A stretch of DNA of 64,000 bases from Pseudomonas sp. TH31 (GTDB taxonomy: Bacteria > Pseudomonadota > Gammaproteobacteria > Pseudomonadales > Pseudomonadaceae): NCBI RefSeq assembly GCF_016650815.1, contig NZ_JAEKEZ010000034.1:186001-250000 (forward strand), written 5' to 3'. Shown here one piece after another: positions 7,581-16,876 of the stretch (the first letter of the stretch is position 1; each line of letters starts with the position of its first letter). Made by a program: the position numbers and the translations under genes. The notes below the pieces were generated by a model. The model ran no database searches. It was given only the letters and a program-made list of their open reading frames with translations, and had not been told where the DNA came from.

Positions 7581-8585
7581 ATGTCGAACAACGGTTATGA
7601 ATCCGGTCGCCTGAACTTGCCGTTCGTAGGGCACTGCACGTTCGCCAAATCCCCGGTGTGCACCGATTGGGACGCGCTGGATGCCGACGTGGCGATCCTC
7701 GGTGCACCCAATGACATGGGCACCCAATGGCGCTCCGGCGCACGCTTCGGACCACGGGGTATTCGCGAGGCATCGACGCTGTTTTCCTTCGGCCATGCCG
7801 GCGCCTACGACCACGAAGATGACGTCATGTACTTGACCGCGTCCGACGTGCGGATGGTCGATGTCGGTGATGCCGATATCGTCCACACCGACATGGTCAC
7901 CAGTAACCGGAACACCGAATACGCCGTGCGCAAGATCCTCGATGCGGGCGTCATGCCGGTGGTGCTCGGCGGCGATCACTCGATCCATGCCCCGGTAATC
8001 AAGGCCTTCGAGGGTCGCGGGCCGATCCACATCATTCACTTCGATGCGCACCTGGACTTCGTTGACGAGCGTCACGGCGTTCGCTACGGCCATGGCAACC
8101 CGCTGCGCCGCGCTTCGGAAATGAACCACATTGTCGGCATGACCCAAATGGGCATCCGCAACGTCTCGTCGTCCAATCGCGATGACTACGAAGCGGCCCA
8201 CGCGGCGGGTTCGAAGATCCTCTCGGTGCGCGACGTTCGCCGCCTCGGCGTTGAGGGCGTACTGGCGCTGATCCCGCAGAACATCAACTACTACATCACC
8301 ATCGACATCGACGGTTTCGACCCTTCCATCGCCCCAGGCACCGGCACGCCGAGCCATGGCGGCTTCCTCTATTACGAAGTGCTGGAAATCATCCAGGCCC
8401 TGGCCAAACGCAGCCAAGGCAACATCGTCGGCATGGACCTGGTGGAGGTGGCGCCCGTCTACGACCCGACTGGCATGACCTCGATTCTGGCGGCGCAACT
8501 GCTGCTCAACAGCATCGGATTCATCTTCCACGAGCGGGCTCAGGCGCGGCAGCTCATGAGCGAAACCACCACCGCTTCGGCGTGA
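7581..8585 (+). CDS. ureohydrolase (agmatinase / guanidino-acid hydrolase family)
   Basis: 334 residues. Manganese enzyme family that removes urea from guanidino compounds. The metal-binding motifs are all there: GGDHS, FDAHLDF and DIDGFDP, followed by APGTGTPSHGG. The frame allows a start at 7566, but ATG at 7581 follows GGAGAAGCC and matches family starts. It leads a same-strand run with ALDH, an NCS1 permease and a GMC dehydrogenase. That company fits a guanidino-acid hydrolase (like GbuA or GpuA) acting after alcohol and aldehyde oxidation better than polyamine biosynthesis. The exact substrate cannot be read from sequence. Confidence 0.88.
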   Translation: MSNNGYESGRLNLPFVGHCTFAKSPVCTDWDALDADVAILGAPNDMGTQWRSGARFGPRGIREASTLFSFGHAGAYDHEDDVMYLTASDVRMVDVGDADIVHTDMVTSNRNTEYAVRKILDAGVMPVVLGGDHSIHAPVIKAFEGRGPIHIIHFDAHLDFVDERHGVRYGHGNPLRRASEMNHIVGMTQMGIRNVSSSNRDDYEAAHAAGSKILSVRDVRRLGVEGVLALIPQNINYYITIDIDGFDPSIAPGTGTPSHGGFLYYEVLEIIQALAKRSQGNIVGMDLVEVAPVYDPTGMTSILAAQLLLNSIGFIFHERAQARQLMSETTTASA

Positions 8586-8606
8586 TCTGAGCGCCGCACA
8601 GAGGGC

Positions 8607-10121
8607 ATGAACATGGACACAATCGTTAAGCAGTACCTGCAGAAATTCGGCGTCTCGGAAGCGACCCAAACCTTCCTCGGCAAAGTGCAGAAGATGTTCA
8701 TCGGTGGCGCCTTTGTCGAGGCCAGCGACGGGCAAACGTCCGATGTGATCGAACCCTCGACCGAAGGCCTGATCACCCGTATTCCGATGGGCACCACCGA
8801 CGACCTGGACCGCGCCGTGCAAGCCGCGCGCGCCCAGTTCGACGGCGGCGCCTGGCGTCAGGTCAAGCCGGCCGAACGTGAACGGCTGATGCAGCGACTG
8901 GCGGACCTGATTGAGCAAAATGCCGCTGAATTGGCAGAGATCGAATCGATCGACATGGGCAAGTCCGTGGCGTTCGCCAGGGATGTCGATATTCAGGGCA
9001 CGGTCGACACCCTGCGTTACTTCGCCGGTTGGGCGACCAAACTCCACGGCCGCACCGTCGAGCCTTCGCTGCCGGGCAATTACCTGGCCTATACGCGCAA
9101 GGAAGCGGTGGGCGTGGTCGGCGCCATCGTGCCGTGGAACTTCCCGCTGCAAACCATGGCCTGGAAGCTCGGTGCGGCGCTGGCCACCGGTTGCACCGTG
9201 GTGGTCAAACCCGCCGAACTGACCTCGCTGTCGGCCTTGCGCTTCGCTGAACTGGTGCAAGAAGCCGGGATCCCGGACGGTGTGATCAACATTGTCACCG
9301 GGCGCGGCAGCGTGGTCGGCGCGGCGATGGCCACCCACCCTGGTATCGACAAACTGACCTTCACCGGCTCGACGCCGGTCGGCCGTACCGTCGGCCGCGC
9401 GGCGCTGGATGAAATGAAGCGACTAACCCTCGAACTGGGAGGAAAATCGCCGGTCATCGTCCTCGCCGATGCCGACGTGCCGGCCGCCGCCCAAGCGATT
9501 GCCAACGGGGTGTTCTTCAACTCCGGCCAGGTGTGCGATGCCGGTACGCGGGCCTATATTCATCGCAGTGTCTACGACGAATTTTTGCGTGAACTCGTCG
9601 CTTACACCCGCACCTTGAAAATGGCGCCGGGTCTGGATCCAGACTGCTTTATCAGCCCGTTGGTCTCGGCGTTGCAAAAGGCCCGCGTGACGGAGTACAT
9701 CGAAACCGGCAAACAGGAAGGTGCCGAACTGGTCTACGGCGGCCAGCCTGTCGAAGGGCCTGGGTTCTTCGTCGAACCGACGATTTTTGCCCATTGCCGT
9801 AATGACATGCGCATCGTTCAGGAAGAGATTTTTGGCCCGGTGCTGGTGACCGCGCCGTTCGATGATGAAGAAGAGGCGCTGGCCCTGGCCAATGACTCGC
9901 CGTACGGCCTGGCGGCCGCGCTGTATTCCAATGATCTTGGAAAAGTGCACAGCCTGATCCCGCGATTGCGCGCCGGTTCGGTCTACGTCAACGCCCACGG
10001 CACCCTCGACCCGTCGATGCCGTTCGGTGGCTATAAACAGTCCGGATTCGGCAAGGATCTGGGTGCAGAGCAGCTCGATTACCTGCTCGAAACCAAGGCT
10101 GTCTGGATCACGCTGCCCTGA
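8607..10121 (+). CDS. NAD(P)-dependent aldehyde dehydrogenase
   Basis: 504 residues, standard ALDH length. It oxidises an aldehyde to the acid. The cofactor-side motif VPWNFPL, the catalytic Glu in LELGGKSP and the catalytic Cys in NSGQVCDAG are present. It starts 21 bases after the ureohydrolase stop, with AGAGGG ahead of ATG 8607; a second ATG two codons on is possible. In this cluster it most likely receives the aldehyde made by the downstream GMC dehydrogenase and supplies the acid to the ureohydrolase. It resembles the PuuC/betaine-aldehyde group, but substrate assignment would be a guess. Confidence 0.9.
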   Translation: MNMDTIVKQYLQKFGVSEATQTFLGKVQKMFIGGAFVEASDGQTSDVIEPSTEGLITRIPMGTTDDLDRAVQAARAQFDGGAWRQVKPAERERLMQRLADLIEQNAAELAEIESIDMGKSVAFARDVDIQGTVDTLRYFAGWATKLHGRTVEPSLPGNYLAYTRKEAVGVVGAIVPWNFPLQTMAWKLGAALATGCTVVVKPAELTSLSALRFAELVQEAGIPDGVINIVTGRGSVVGAAMATHPGIDKLTFTGSTPVGRTVGRAALDEMKRLTLELGGKSPVIVLADADVPAAAQAIANGVFFNSGQVCDAGTRAYIHRSVYDEFLRELVAYTRTLKMAPGLDPDCFISPLVSALQKARVTEYIETGKQEGAELVYGGQPVEGPGFFVEPTIFAHCRNDMRIVQEEIFGPVLVTAPFDDEEEALALANDSPYGLAAALYSNDLGKVHSLIPRLRAGSVYVNAHGTLDPSMPFGGYKQSGFGKDLGAEQLDYLLETKAVWITLP

Positions 10122-10139
10122 GTCACGGTTGTCTCAAAC

Positions 10140-10233
10140 CCTGTGGGAGCGGGCTTGCTCGCGAATAGGCCGGCACATCCGGCATTGATGTCGGCTGATA
10201 CTCCGCTTTCGCGAGCAAGCCCGCTCCCACAGG
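10140..10233. repeat. REP pair, GTGGGAGCGGGCTTGCTCGCG family, copy 1
   Basis: Perfect 26-base arms 10140-10165 and 10208-10233 enclose about 42 bases. It sits between the ALDH and the permease gene and may cause a partial transcription stop or mRNA processing inside the cluster. Confidence 0.92.
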
Positions 10234-10293
10234 GGCGTTAACCCGTAAGGATGCGGTTACTTCGTCATGATCTTCCAACAATAAGAGTCCATC

Positions 10294-11862
10294 ATGAACA
10301 CTAACGCCAAGTCCGCCCCGAGCGTGTCGGTCCTCGATGACAAACCCGTCGTCGAAAGCCATTCGATTGATTTCATCCCGGAGAACGAGCGCACTGACAA
10401 ACTGTCGAGCCAGGGCCCTTTCTGGTTTCTCGGCAATTTCACCTTCTTCACCATGACCATCGGCTTCGTCGGCCCAAGCGTCGGCCTGACCGCGCTTTGG
10501 ACCACGCTTGCCGGCACGCTGGGCATCATGTTCGGCACGTTGTTCATGGCGTTTCACGGTTCGCAGGGTCCACACCTCGGGCTGCCGCAGATGATCCAGT
10601 CGCGGGCGCAGTTCGGTTATCGCGGGGTGATCCTGGTGTTGCTGGCGACGCTGTTTGTGTTCGCCGGGTTCAACATCGTCAACCTGGTGTTGATGATGCA
10701 AGGGCTGCACACGCTGTTCGGCTTCAACCCCGCCGTGATCGCGGTGGCGGTGACGATACCGGCGGCGGTCCTGGCGATCCTTGGCCATGACTGGATGCAC
10801 CGCAGTTTCAAATGGGCGCTGTACCTGTCGCTGCCGCTTTACAGCCTGGTGACGTTGGCCGTGATTATGGGCTGGGTGCCCGATGCCGCGATGCCGGTAT
10901 TGGCCCCCGGTGAAGTCGCCCCGGCACCATTGGGGTTCAACTGGACCGGTTTTATCGCGCAGTTCGCGGCGGCAGCCAGCTACAACATCGCCTACGCCCC
11001 GTATGTGTCCGACTACTCGCGTTATCTGCCGAAAAACACCTCCAGCGGGAAGCTGATCGCGGTGGTCTTCCTCGGCGCTTCGTTGTCCGGCGCGTGGATG
11101 ATTTCCGTCGGTGGCTGGCTCGCCGATCACCTGCATTCCACTGACGTGCTGGTGGCACTCGGGCAAGTCGGCAACACCGTCTCGCCGCTGATGGGCACGG
11201 CGGTGGTGGTGGTCACGATCCTGGCGTTCCTGCCGGTTATCGCGATGAACATCTACAGCGCGAAGCTGACCACGTTGACCTGCGTCGACTCGATCAAGCA
11301 CATCGAACCGACCCGCAAGGCGCGGATTCTGGCGATCGGTTTTGTGATCCTGCTGCAACTGGGCGTGGCCCTGAGCATCCAGAGTTCCGGCAAAGGTTTG
11401 TCGGTGCTGGGGATCTACCTGGTGGTGATGCTGTACTTCCTGGTGCCCTGGACCTCGGTCAACCTCACCGACTACTTTTTCGTGCGCAAGGGCCGCTACG
11501 CCATCCCGCATTTCTTCATGCCCCACGGCAACCTCTACGGCAGCTGGGGCCTGCGCGGTATCGCCGCGTATGCCATCGGCTTTATCTCGATGATCCCGTT
11601 CTTCTACATCTACGACGGCGTCGAACAGCGCGAAGTCTACGTCGGCCCGCTCGCCCGGGCGCTCGGCAGCATCGACATCGCCTGGCTCGTCGGGCTGATC
11701 GTCTCGGGGCTGGTCTACTACTGGTTCAGCCGTTCGATCGACCTCAAGCGCGAAGAAGCCGTTATCCAGCAAATCGAGAAAACCTGCCCGCAATACACCA
11801 CCGGTGACACGCTGACCAGGCACTCGTCACCGGTCTTCAACGAATCGACGGTCGGGAGATAA
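10294..11862 (+). CDS. NCS1-family permease (cytosine/purine/allantoin type)
   Basis: 522 residues with about 12 membrane segments between residues 45 and 490. The family mark GPSVGLTALWTTLAGTLGI and the conserved stretch GFNWTGFIAQFAAAASYN are of the CodB-like purine-cytosine permease branch. NCS1 carriers bring in nitrogen-rich ring compounds and small cations by proton or sodium symport. Placement between ALDH and the GMC dehydrogenase suggests it imports the cluster's substrate. The TAA is followed after two bases by the next ATG, so the two are co-translated. Confidence 0.88.
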   Translation: MNTNAKSAPSVSVLDDKPVVESHSIDFIPENERTDKLSSQGPFWFLGNFTFFTMTIGFVGPSVGLTALWTTLAGTLGIMFGTLFMAFHGSQGPHLGLPQMIQSRAQFGYRGVILVLLATLFVFAGFNIVNLVLMMQGLHTLFGFNPAVIAVAVTIPAAVLAILGHDWMHRSFKWALYLSLPLYSLVTLAVIMGWVPDAAMPVLAPGEVAPAPLGFNWTGFIAQFAAAASYNIAYAPYVSDYSRYLPKNTSSGKLIAVVFLGASLSGAWMISVGGWLADHLHSTDVLVALGQVGNTVSPLMGTAVVVVTILAFLPVIAMNIYSAKLTTLTCVDSIKHIEPTRKARILAIGFVILLQLGVALSIQSSGKGLSVLGIYLVVMLYFLVPWTSVNLTDYFFVRKGRYAIPHFFMPHGNLYGSWGLRGIAAYAIGFISMIPFFYIYDGVEQREVYVGPLARALGSIDIAWLVGLIVSGLVYYWFSRSIDLKREEAVIQQIEKTCPQYTTGDTLTRHSSPVFNESTVGR

Positions 11863-11864
11863 CC

Positions 11865-13552
11865 ATGACTACCCAAAAATACGACTACATCATTATTGGC
11901 GCCGGCTCCGCAGGTTGTGTGTTGGCCAACCGCTTGAGCGAAGACCCGTCCACCTCGGTGCTGGTGCTGGAATACGGCGGCAGTGATCGCAGTGTGGTGA
12001 TCCAGATGCCGAGCGCGTTTTCGATCCCGATGAATACCAAGAAGTACAACTGGCGCTACGAAACCGAGCCCGAACCCTACCTCAACGGCCGCCGTATTCA
12101 CTGCCCGCGCGGCAAGGTGCTGGGGGCTCATCATCGATCAATGGCCTGGTCTACATCCGTGGTCATGCCTGTGACTTTGATGAGTGGGAGTCGCTCGGCG
12201 CAAAGGATTGGGGCTACCGCAATTGCCTGCCGTACTTCAAACGGGCCGAACATTACGAAGGTGACGGCGACAACTACCGGGGTAAAGCCGGGCCGCTGCA
12301 CACCACCAACGGCAACCACATGAAAAACCCGTTGTACGGCGCGTGGGTCGAGGCCGGTGCCGAGGCGGGCTACATCAAGACCGATGACTGCAACGGCTTT
12401 ATGCAGGAAGGCTTCGGCGCCATGCACATGACGGTCAAGAATGGCGTGCGTTGCTCCACGGCTAACGCTTATCTGCGCCCGGCCATGGACCGCCCGAACC
12501 TGACGGTGATCACCAAGGCGATGACCCGTCACGTCATTCTCAAAGGCAAGCGCGCCGTAGGGATCGCTTATGACCACGAAGGCCAGACCCATGAGGTGTA
12601 TTGCAACCGGGAAGTCCTGATTTCAGCCGGTCCGATCGGTTCGCCGCACCTGCTGCAACGCTCCGGTATCGGCCCGGCCGAGGTGTTGCGCAAGGCCGGG
12701 GTCGAGGTCCGGCATGACCTGCCGGGCGTTGGCGAAAACCTCCAGGATCATGCCGAGGTCTACATCCAGTTTGGCTGCAAGGAGCCGGTGACGCTGAACA
12801 GCAAAATGGACCCGCTGAGCAAGCTGTTGATTGGCCTGCGCTGGCTGCTGTTCAAGGATGGGCTCGGCGCCACCAACCATTTTGAGGCCGGGGGGTTTAT
12901 TCGCTCCGAGAAGGGGTTGCGCTGGCCGGACATTCAGTTCCATTTTCTGCCGGCGGCCATGCGTTACGACGGTAACAAACCGATCAAGGGCCACGGCTTC
13001 ATGGTGCTGACCGGGCCAAACAAACCGAAAAGCCGCGGCTATGTGCGCATCCGCTCGGCCGACCCTTACGAGCATCCGCTGATCCAGTTCAACTACCTGC
13101 AACGAGAAGAAGATCGCGAAGGTTTCCGCCGCTGCATCCGCCTGACCCGGGAGATCATCGGCCAACCGGCGATGGACCGCTTCCGCGACGGCGAGATTGC
13201 GCCGGGACCGTTAGTTAGCAGCGATGAAGAGATCGACGCATTCGTCCGTGAAAACCTTGAGAGCACCTACCATCCATGCGGTTCATGCCGCATGGGCGAG
13301 GACGATGGGGCGGTGGTTGACTCGGAGCTGCGGGTGCATGGCATCGCGGGGTTGCGGGTGATTGACTCGTCGGTGTTCCCGACTGAGCCGAATGGCAACC
13401 TCAATGCGCCGACCATTATGCTGGCCGAGCGGGCTTCGGATCTGGTTCGCGGGCGCAAGATGCTGCCGGCGTCGGAAGCGGCAGTGGGGCGTGTCGAGGA
13501 TTGGGAGACCAGTCAGCGAACGTCGCTGCCAGCGCGAAACGTCCGGGTTTGA
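11865..13552 (+). pseudogene. GMC-family alcohol dehydrogenase (choline dehydrogenase-like), one-base frameshift
   Basis: The first frame gives the FAD-binding start YDYIIIGAGSAGCVLANRL and reads to GRRIHCPRGKVLG at about 12125. The protein then continues in another frame (GSSSINGLVYIRGHACDF onward) to a normal GMC C terminus with the catalytic motif HPCGSCRMG and SVFPTEPNGN. The break lies in a run of five G (12122-12126) where six would restore a 562-residue protein, the usual GMC length. GGGAG precedes ATG 11865. It would oxidise an alcohol to an aldehyde for the neighbouring ALDH, passing electrons from FAD. As every other break in this window is a similar -1 event, the gene may be intact in the cell. 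Confidence 0.9.
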
Positions 13553-13558
13553 CGTACC

Positions 13559-13648
13559 TGTGGGAGCGGGCTGGCCCGCGAAAGCGGTAGATCAATCGGC
13601 ATTGATGCTGGATGTGCCGACGCTTTCGCGAGCAAGCCCGCTCCCACA
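13559..13648. repeat. REP pair, GTGGGAGCGGG family, copy 2
   Basis: Arms 13559-13586 and 13621-13648 match with a few mismatches (GGCTGGCCCGCG against CGCGAGCAAGCC). It lies between two converging genes and probably serves as their transcription end. Confidence 0.88.
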
Positions 13649-13667
13649 AGGGCTATCGTCGGCGTTA

Positions 13668-15074
13668 TCAACGCCGGGGAAGACCCCAACTGTCACGCAA
13701 CTGCGCGTATTCAGCTTCGGGCAACTGAACCAGCAACGGCTCCTGTCGCGGGTCCAGCCAACCGAACAATTCCGCAATATTCGCAGGTTCCATGGCGGTA
13801 CAGCCTAAAGTCGGCGAAGTCGGCCCACGCCAGATATGGAAGAAAATGCACGACCCAGCACCCGCAGCCGCCGGTGTGTTGTGCTCGATGAAGATACCGT
13901 TGCGGTACATGTCATCGTCGCGGCGCATCTGTTCGGAGCTGTTCCAGTCCTTGGTCACCGTCGAGCCGTCGACCAGTTGGTTGTAGCGTTTGGATTGGCT
14001 GTCATCCACGCATTCCTCGGTCGAGGTCAGCGCCAGGTAGGGCAATTTGGTGTCCGCCGAGTTGGCGTAGCCAAACGCCGTGCCGAGTTTGAAAATCCCC
14101 GCCGGGGCTTTGCCGTCGCCTTCACGCTTGACCGGTCCCTCGCGCTGCTCAACCACCGTCATGCCCTTGCCCCAGGCCAGCCCACTTTTACCGACGACCA
14201 CCGCAAACGGCTCGCCGTATTTTTCAAAGGTTGGCCCATGGCGTTCATAGCGCTGGGCGCTGCCCTGAATGTCGGTCCAGTTTTTGGTGGTGACGATAAT
14301 CAACTGGCTGCTGGTACCAAGCGCCAGCGGGGTGATGGGGAAATCCATGACCTGTTTCAACGCCGGATTGCCGGTGTAGGTGAAGTGCCACCATTCTTTC
14401 GAATAACCGACAAACCCTTCTTTTTCCAAGGCGCTGGTGAGTCGCTGGCGATTGGCTTTGGCGGTGGCGTTGATTGCCGTGCTATCGGTGTGTGCCGGCT
14501 CATCGAAGCAATCGAAGCCAGTGCCCATGTCCAGCGCACCGTCCGCAAAGCGCTGGTCATAAGGCGCGGTGCAATCGACTTGCTTGGCCGACGGCGTCCA
14601 AGTGGCGGCGGGCAGGGCGGTTGGGCCGGTCAATGTCAGGTCTACGGTGCTGCCCTTGGAATGATTCGACACCCGCGCCACATAACCCAGGTGCCAGAAG
14701 TCTTGCTTGTCCACGCGCGGATAGAATTCGGCTTTGGTTGGATCGCCCGGGACCTTGGCAAAATTACCCATATCGGCAACCGCGCGAGCAGGGCGATAGC
14801 AGTCGAAAACCTTCAACCCGTAGCCTTGGGAACGCAGTGCGGTTTGAACCCGGGCGAGGGCTTTGGCCGCATCCACCGACAGCAGGCATTCAGGCGCCTC
14901 GTACCCGTCCAGCGGATGGCCGGTGAAGTTGTGAGCCGTGGCGTAGCGGATGTCTTGCTCGATGCTGGGGGCGATTGTGCGCAGATAAACCATGTGCTCG
15001 GGCCGTGGTTCGGCGATGGCCATGCCCGGCACGACAAGGCACAGGGTCGCCAGGATTTTGCTCAGCGCGGGCAT
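13668..15074 (-). CDS. secreted D-alanyl-D-alanine dipeptidase (VanX/DdpX type) fused to a YkuD-like L,D-transpeptidase domain
   Basis: 468 residues. A signal peptide (about 1-22, ending IAEPRP) is followed by an M15D dipeptidase domain (about 25-235) with the zinc motif SNHSKGSTVDLTL and the catalytic EWWHF. A second domain (about 245-450) ends in SPTLGCTAM, the Cys motif of YkuD-like L,D-transpeptidases, with a His-bearing FFHIWRG just before it. The ORF could start at 15098, but GGAGG sits six bases before ATG 15074, which also begins the signal peptide. One polypeptide thus joins two cell-wall activities: cutting D-Ala-D-Ala and handling L,D cross-links. It acts in the periplasm. VanX in Pseudomonas is usually linked to D-Ala-D-Ala recycling rather than vancomycin resistance. 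Confidence 0.85.
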   Translation of the reverse strand: MPALSKILATLCLVVPGMAIAEPRPEHMVYLRTIAPSIEQDIRYATAHNFTGHPLDGYEAPECLLSVDAAKALARVQTALRSQGYGLKVFDCYRPARAVADMGNFAKVPGDPTKAEFYPRVDKQDFWHLGYVARVSNHSKGSTVDLTLTGPTALPAATWTPSAKQVDCTAPYDQRFADGALDMGTGFDCFDEPAHTDSTAINATAKANRQRLTSALEKEGFVGYSKEWWHFTYTGNPALKQVMDFPITPLALGTSSQLIIVTTKNWTDIQGSAQRYERHGPTFEKYGEPFAVVVGKSGLAWGKGMTVVEQREGPVKREGDGKAPAGIFKLGTAFGYANSADTKLPYLALTSTEECVDDSQSKRYNQLVDGSTVTKDWNSSEQMRRDDDMYRNGIFIEHNTPAAAGAGSCIFFHIWRGPTSPTLGCTAMEPANIAELFGWLDPRQEPLLVQLPEAEYAQLRDSWGLPRR

Positions 15075-15100
15075 GGGATGCCTCCAGAAAGAGTCCATAT

Positions 15101-15993
15101 TCAGCGGATCGCACCTCGGATATCGGCCAGGATCCGCGCCGCATCTCGCGCCGGCGGTAAACCGAATACGAGAGCATAGTCGCGACTGAACTGGGTGGCG
15201 CTTTCATAGCCGACATCGAAGGCTGTGCTGGTGACGCTTTTAGCGTTGGCCACCAACAGCGTCCGGGCCTGTAGCAGTCGAACGCGCTTTTGATACTGCA
15301 AGGGGCTGAAGTTGGTTACGGCTTTGAAGTGCCGATGGAAGGCCGACACGCTCATCGCCGCTTTCTGCGCCAACGCCTCCACCCGTAGCGGCTCGGCAAA
15401 GTCGCGGCGGATCCACTGGATGGCCAGGCTCACCCGCGCTATTGCCGAATCGGGCGCGGCGATTTCCCGCAGCATCCCGCCGTGGGGGCCCTGCAACACC
15501 CGATAGAGAATCTCCCGCTCGTAGACTGGGCTCAACGCCGCAATATCCGTCGGCCGATCCATCAATCGCAGCATCCGTACCCAGGCGTCCATCAGCTCGG
15601 GTGTGACTGCAGCGACCGAGAAACCGGCTTTCTGTTCATGGCGCCCGGCCGCCGGGGAAGGTCCGCCAGCAGATTCGCCACCACCGCAGGGTCGAGCGTC
15701 AGGCTGACGGCCAGGTAAGGCTCGCCGGTCGCGGCCGGATGCACCTGGCCCACCGCGGGCAGTTCGATGGACATGACGAAGTACGTCGCCGGGTCATAGC
15801 GCAGCGTGCGGTCGCCAACGGTCATCGATTTACTGCCCGTCAGTATCAGGTTGATCATCGGCTCGTAGACCGCGGCCAGCAGGTGTTCCGGGATTGCGCC
15901 CTGAACCATTGCCACCCGTGGGATGCCGGTCTCGGTACGGCGGTTTTCCGCCCAGGCAGCGAGGGTTCTAAGTTCATTCAGCTGATTGTTCAT
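15101..15993 (-). pseudogene. AraC-family regulator, one-base frameshift
   Basis: The first frame from ATG 15993 (MNNQLNELRTLAAW) is the AraC-type N-terminal ligand domain and runs to LLADLP. The C-terminal half (LMDAWVRMLRL onward) is in another frame and carries two helix-turn-helix units ending in the FGLPPARDA block. The break falls in a run of four C on the coding strand (15654-15657); a fifth C restores a continuous 297-residue protein with AAGRHEQKAGFSVAAV across the join. It is divergent from the SDR gene at 16133 (140-base gap), its probable target. This pairing is common in Pseudomonas. Probably intact in the cell if the base is a sequencing loss. Confidence 0.88.
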
Positions 15994-16132
15994 GGGGAGA
16001 CATCTGATCCCATGACCACCCACGGCGCAAGCAAAAAGCAGAAACAGGCAGGTTTCGAGTAGGAATGGCTGCGCTCGCCGACAGGTCAATCGCTACCGTG
16101 GTGGTTCACCTCATTCACAGCGGAGCAAACAT

Positions 16133-16876
16133 ATGAACGTCATCCTGATCACCGGCGGTAGTCGCGGCATCGGCGCCGCCACCGCCCAGTTATGTGCCCG
16201 GCACGGCATGGGCGTCATCCTGACCTACAACAGCAACCGCCTGGCGGCCGAGTCGGTCGTGGCGCTTATTAACGCTGAAGGCGGCAAAGCCGTGGCGTTG
16301 GAACTGGACGTAGGGGATGTCGGCTCGTTTGGTGTGTTTGTCGAGGCGGTGCGGCGTGCGCTGCAATCGACCTGGCAGAAGGCGACCCTGAAAGGCTTGG
16401 TCAACAACGCCGGACATGGCCTGTTCAACCCGATCGAGACGGTCACTGAGGCGCAGTTCGACAGCCTGATGGGCGTCCACCTCAAAGGCCCGTTCTTCCT
16501 GACCCAGGTCCTGTTGCCGTTGATGGAGGAGGGCGCGAGCATCGTCAACCTGACCAGCGCGACCACCCGCGTGGCCACTGCCGGCGTAGCCCCGTACGCC
16601 GCGTTCAAGGGTGGCCTGGAAGTGCTGACCCGCTACATGGCCAAGGAATTCGGTGAGCGGCGTATCCGCGCCAATGCCGTCTCGCCCGGCGCGATCCGCA
16701 CGGAATTGGGTGGTGGCCTGAACGATGAATTCGAAGCATTGCTCGCTTCGCAAACCGCCCTCGGTCGCGTCGGCGAACCGGACGATGTCGCGCGGGTCGT
16801 CGCCATGCTGTTGTCCGAGGACAGTGGCTGGATCAACGGGCAGAACATCGAGGTTGCTGGCGGTTATATCATCTGA
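16133..16876 (+). CDS. SDR-family NAD(P)-dependent oxidoreductase
   Basis: 247 residues. Rossmann motif TGGSRGIGAA (residues 6-15), NNAG at about 90, the catalytic Ser in NLTSATTRV and YAAFKGG for the Tyr-x3-Lys pair, and a C-terminal GQNIEVAGGYII typical of FabG-like SDRs. GGAG lies nine bases before ATG 16133. Divergent from the AraC regulator, which probably controls it. The 3' end overlaps the convergent acetyltransferase gene by 13 bases. The substrate is unknown. Confidence 0.92.
   Translation: MNVILITGGSRGIGAATAQLCARHGMGVILTYNSNRLAAESVVALINAEGGKAVALELDVGDVGSFGVFVEAVRRALQSTWQKATLKGLVNNAGHGLFNPIETVTEAQFDSLMGVHLKGPFFLTQVLLPLMEEGASIVNLTSATTRVATAGVAPYAAFKGGLEVLTRYMAKEFGERRIRANAVSPGAIRTELGGGLNDEFEALLASQTALGRVGEPDDVARVVAMLLSEDSGWINGQNIEVAGGYII

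Noticed and set aside
7425..9338. 637-codon minus-strand frame across the ureohydrolase and ALDH genes
   Set aside because: The opposite strand has two genes with full catalytic motifs; the frame spans their junction and has no domain.
10123..11823. 566-codon minus-strand frame opposite the NCS1 permease
   Set aside because: It is Gln/His/Asp/Arg-rich in the way antisense frames of GC-rich membrane-protein genes are, and the plus strand is a clear permease.
13668..15074. Vancomycin-resistance gene vanX
   Set aside because: The dipeptidase domain is VanX-like, but there are no vanH/vanA ligase genes, and Gram-negative bacteria use such enzymes for D-Ala-D-Ala turnover.
13836..15179. 447-codon plus-strand frame opposite the VanX-YkuD gene
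   Set aside because: Antisense shadow; no motif, and it runs past the real gene's ends.
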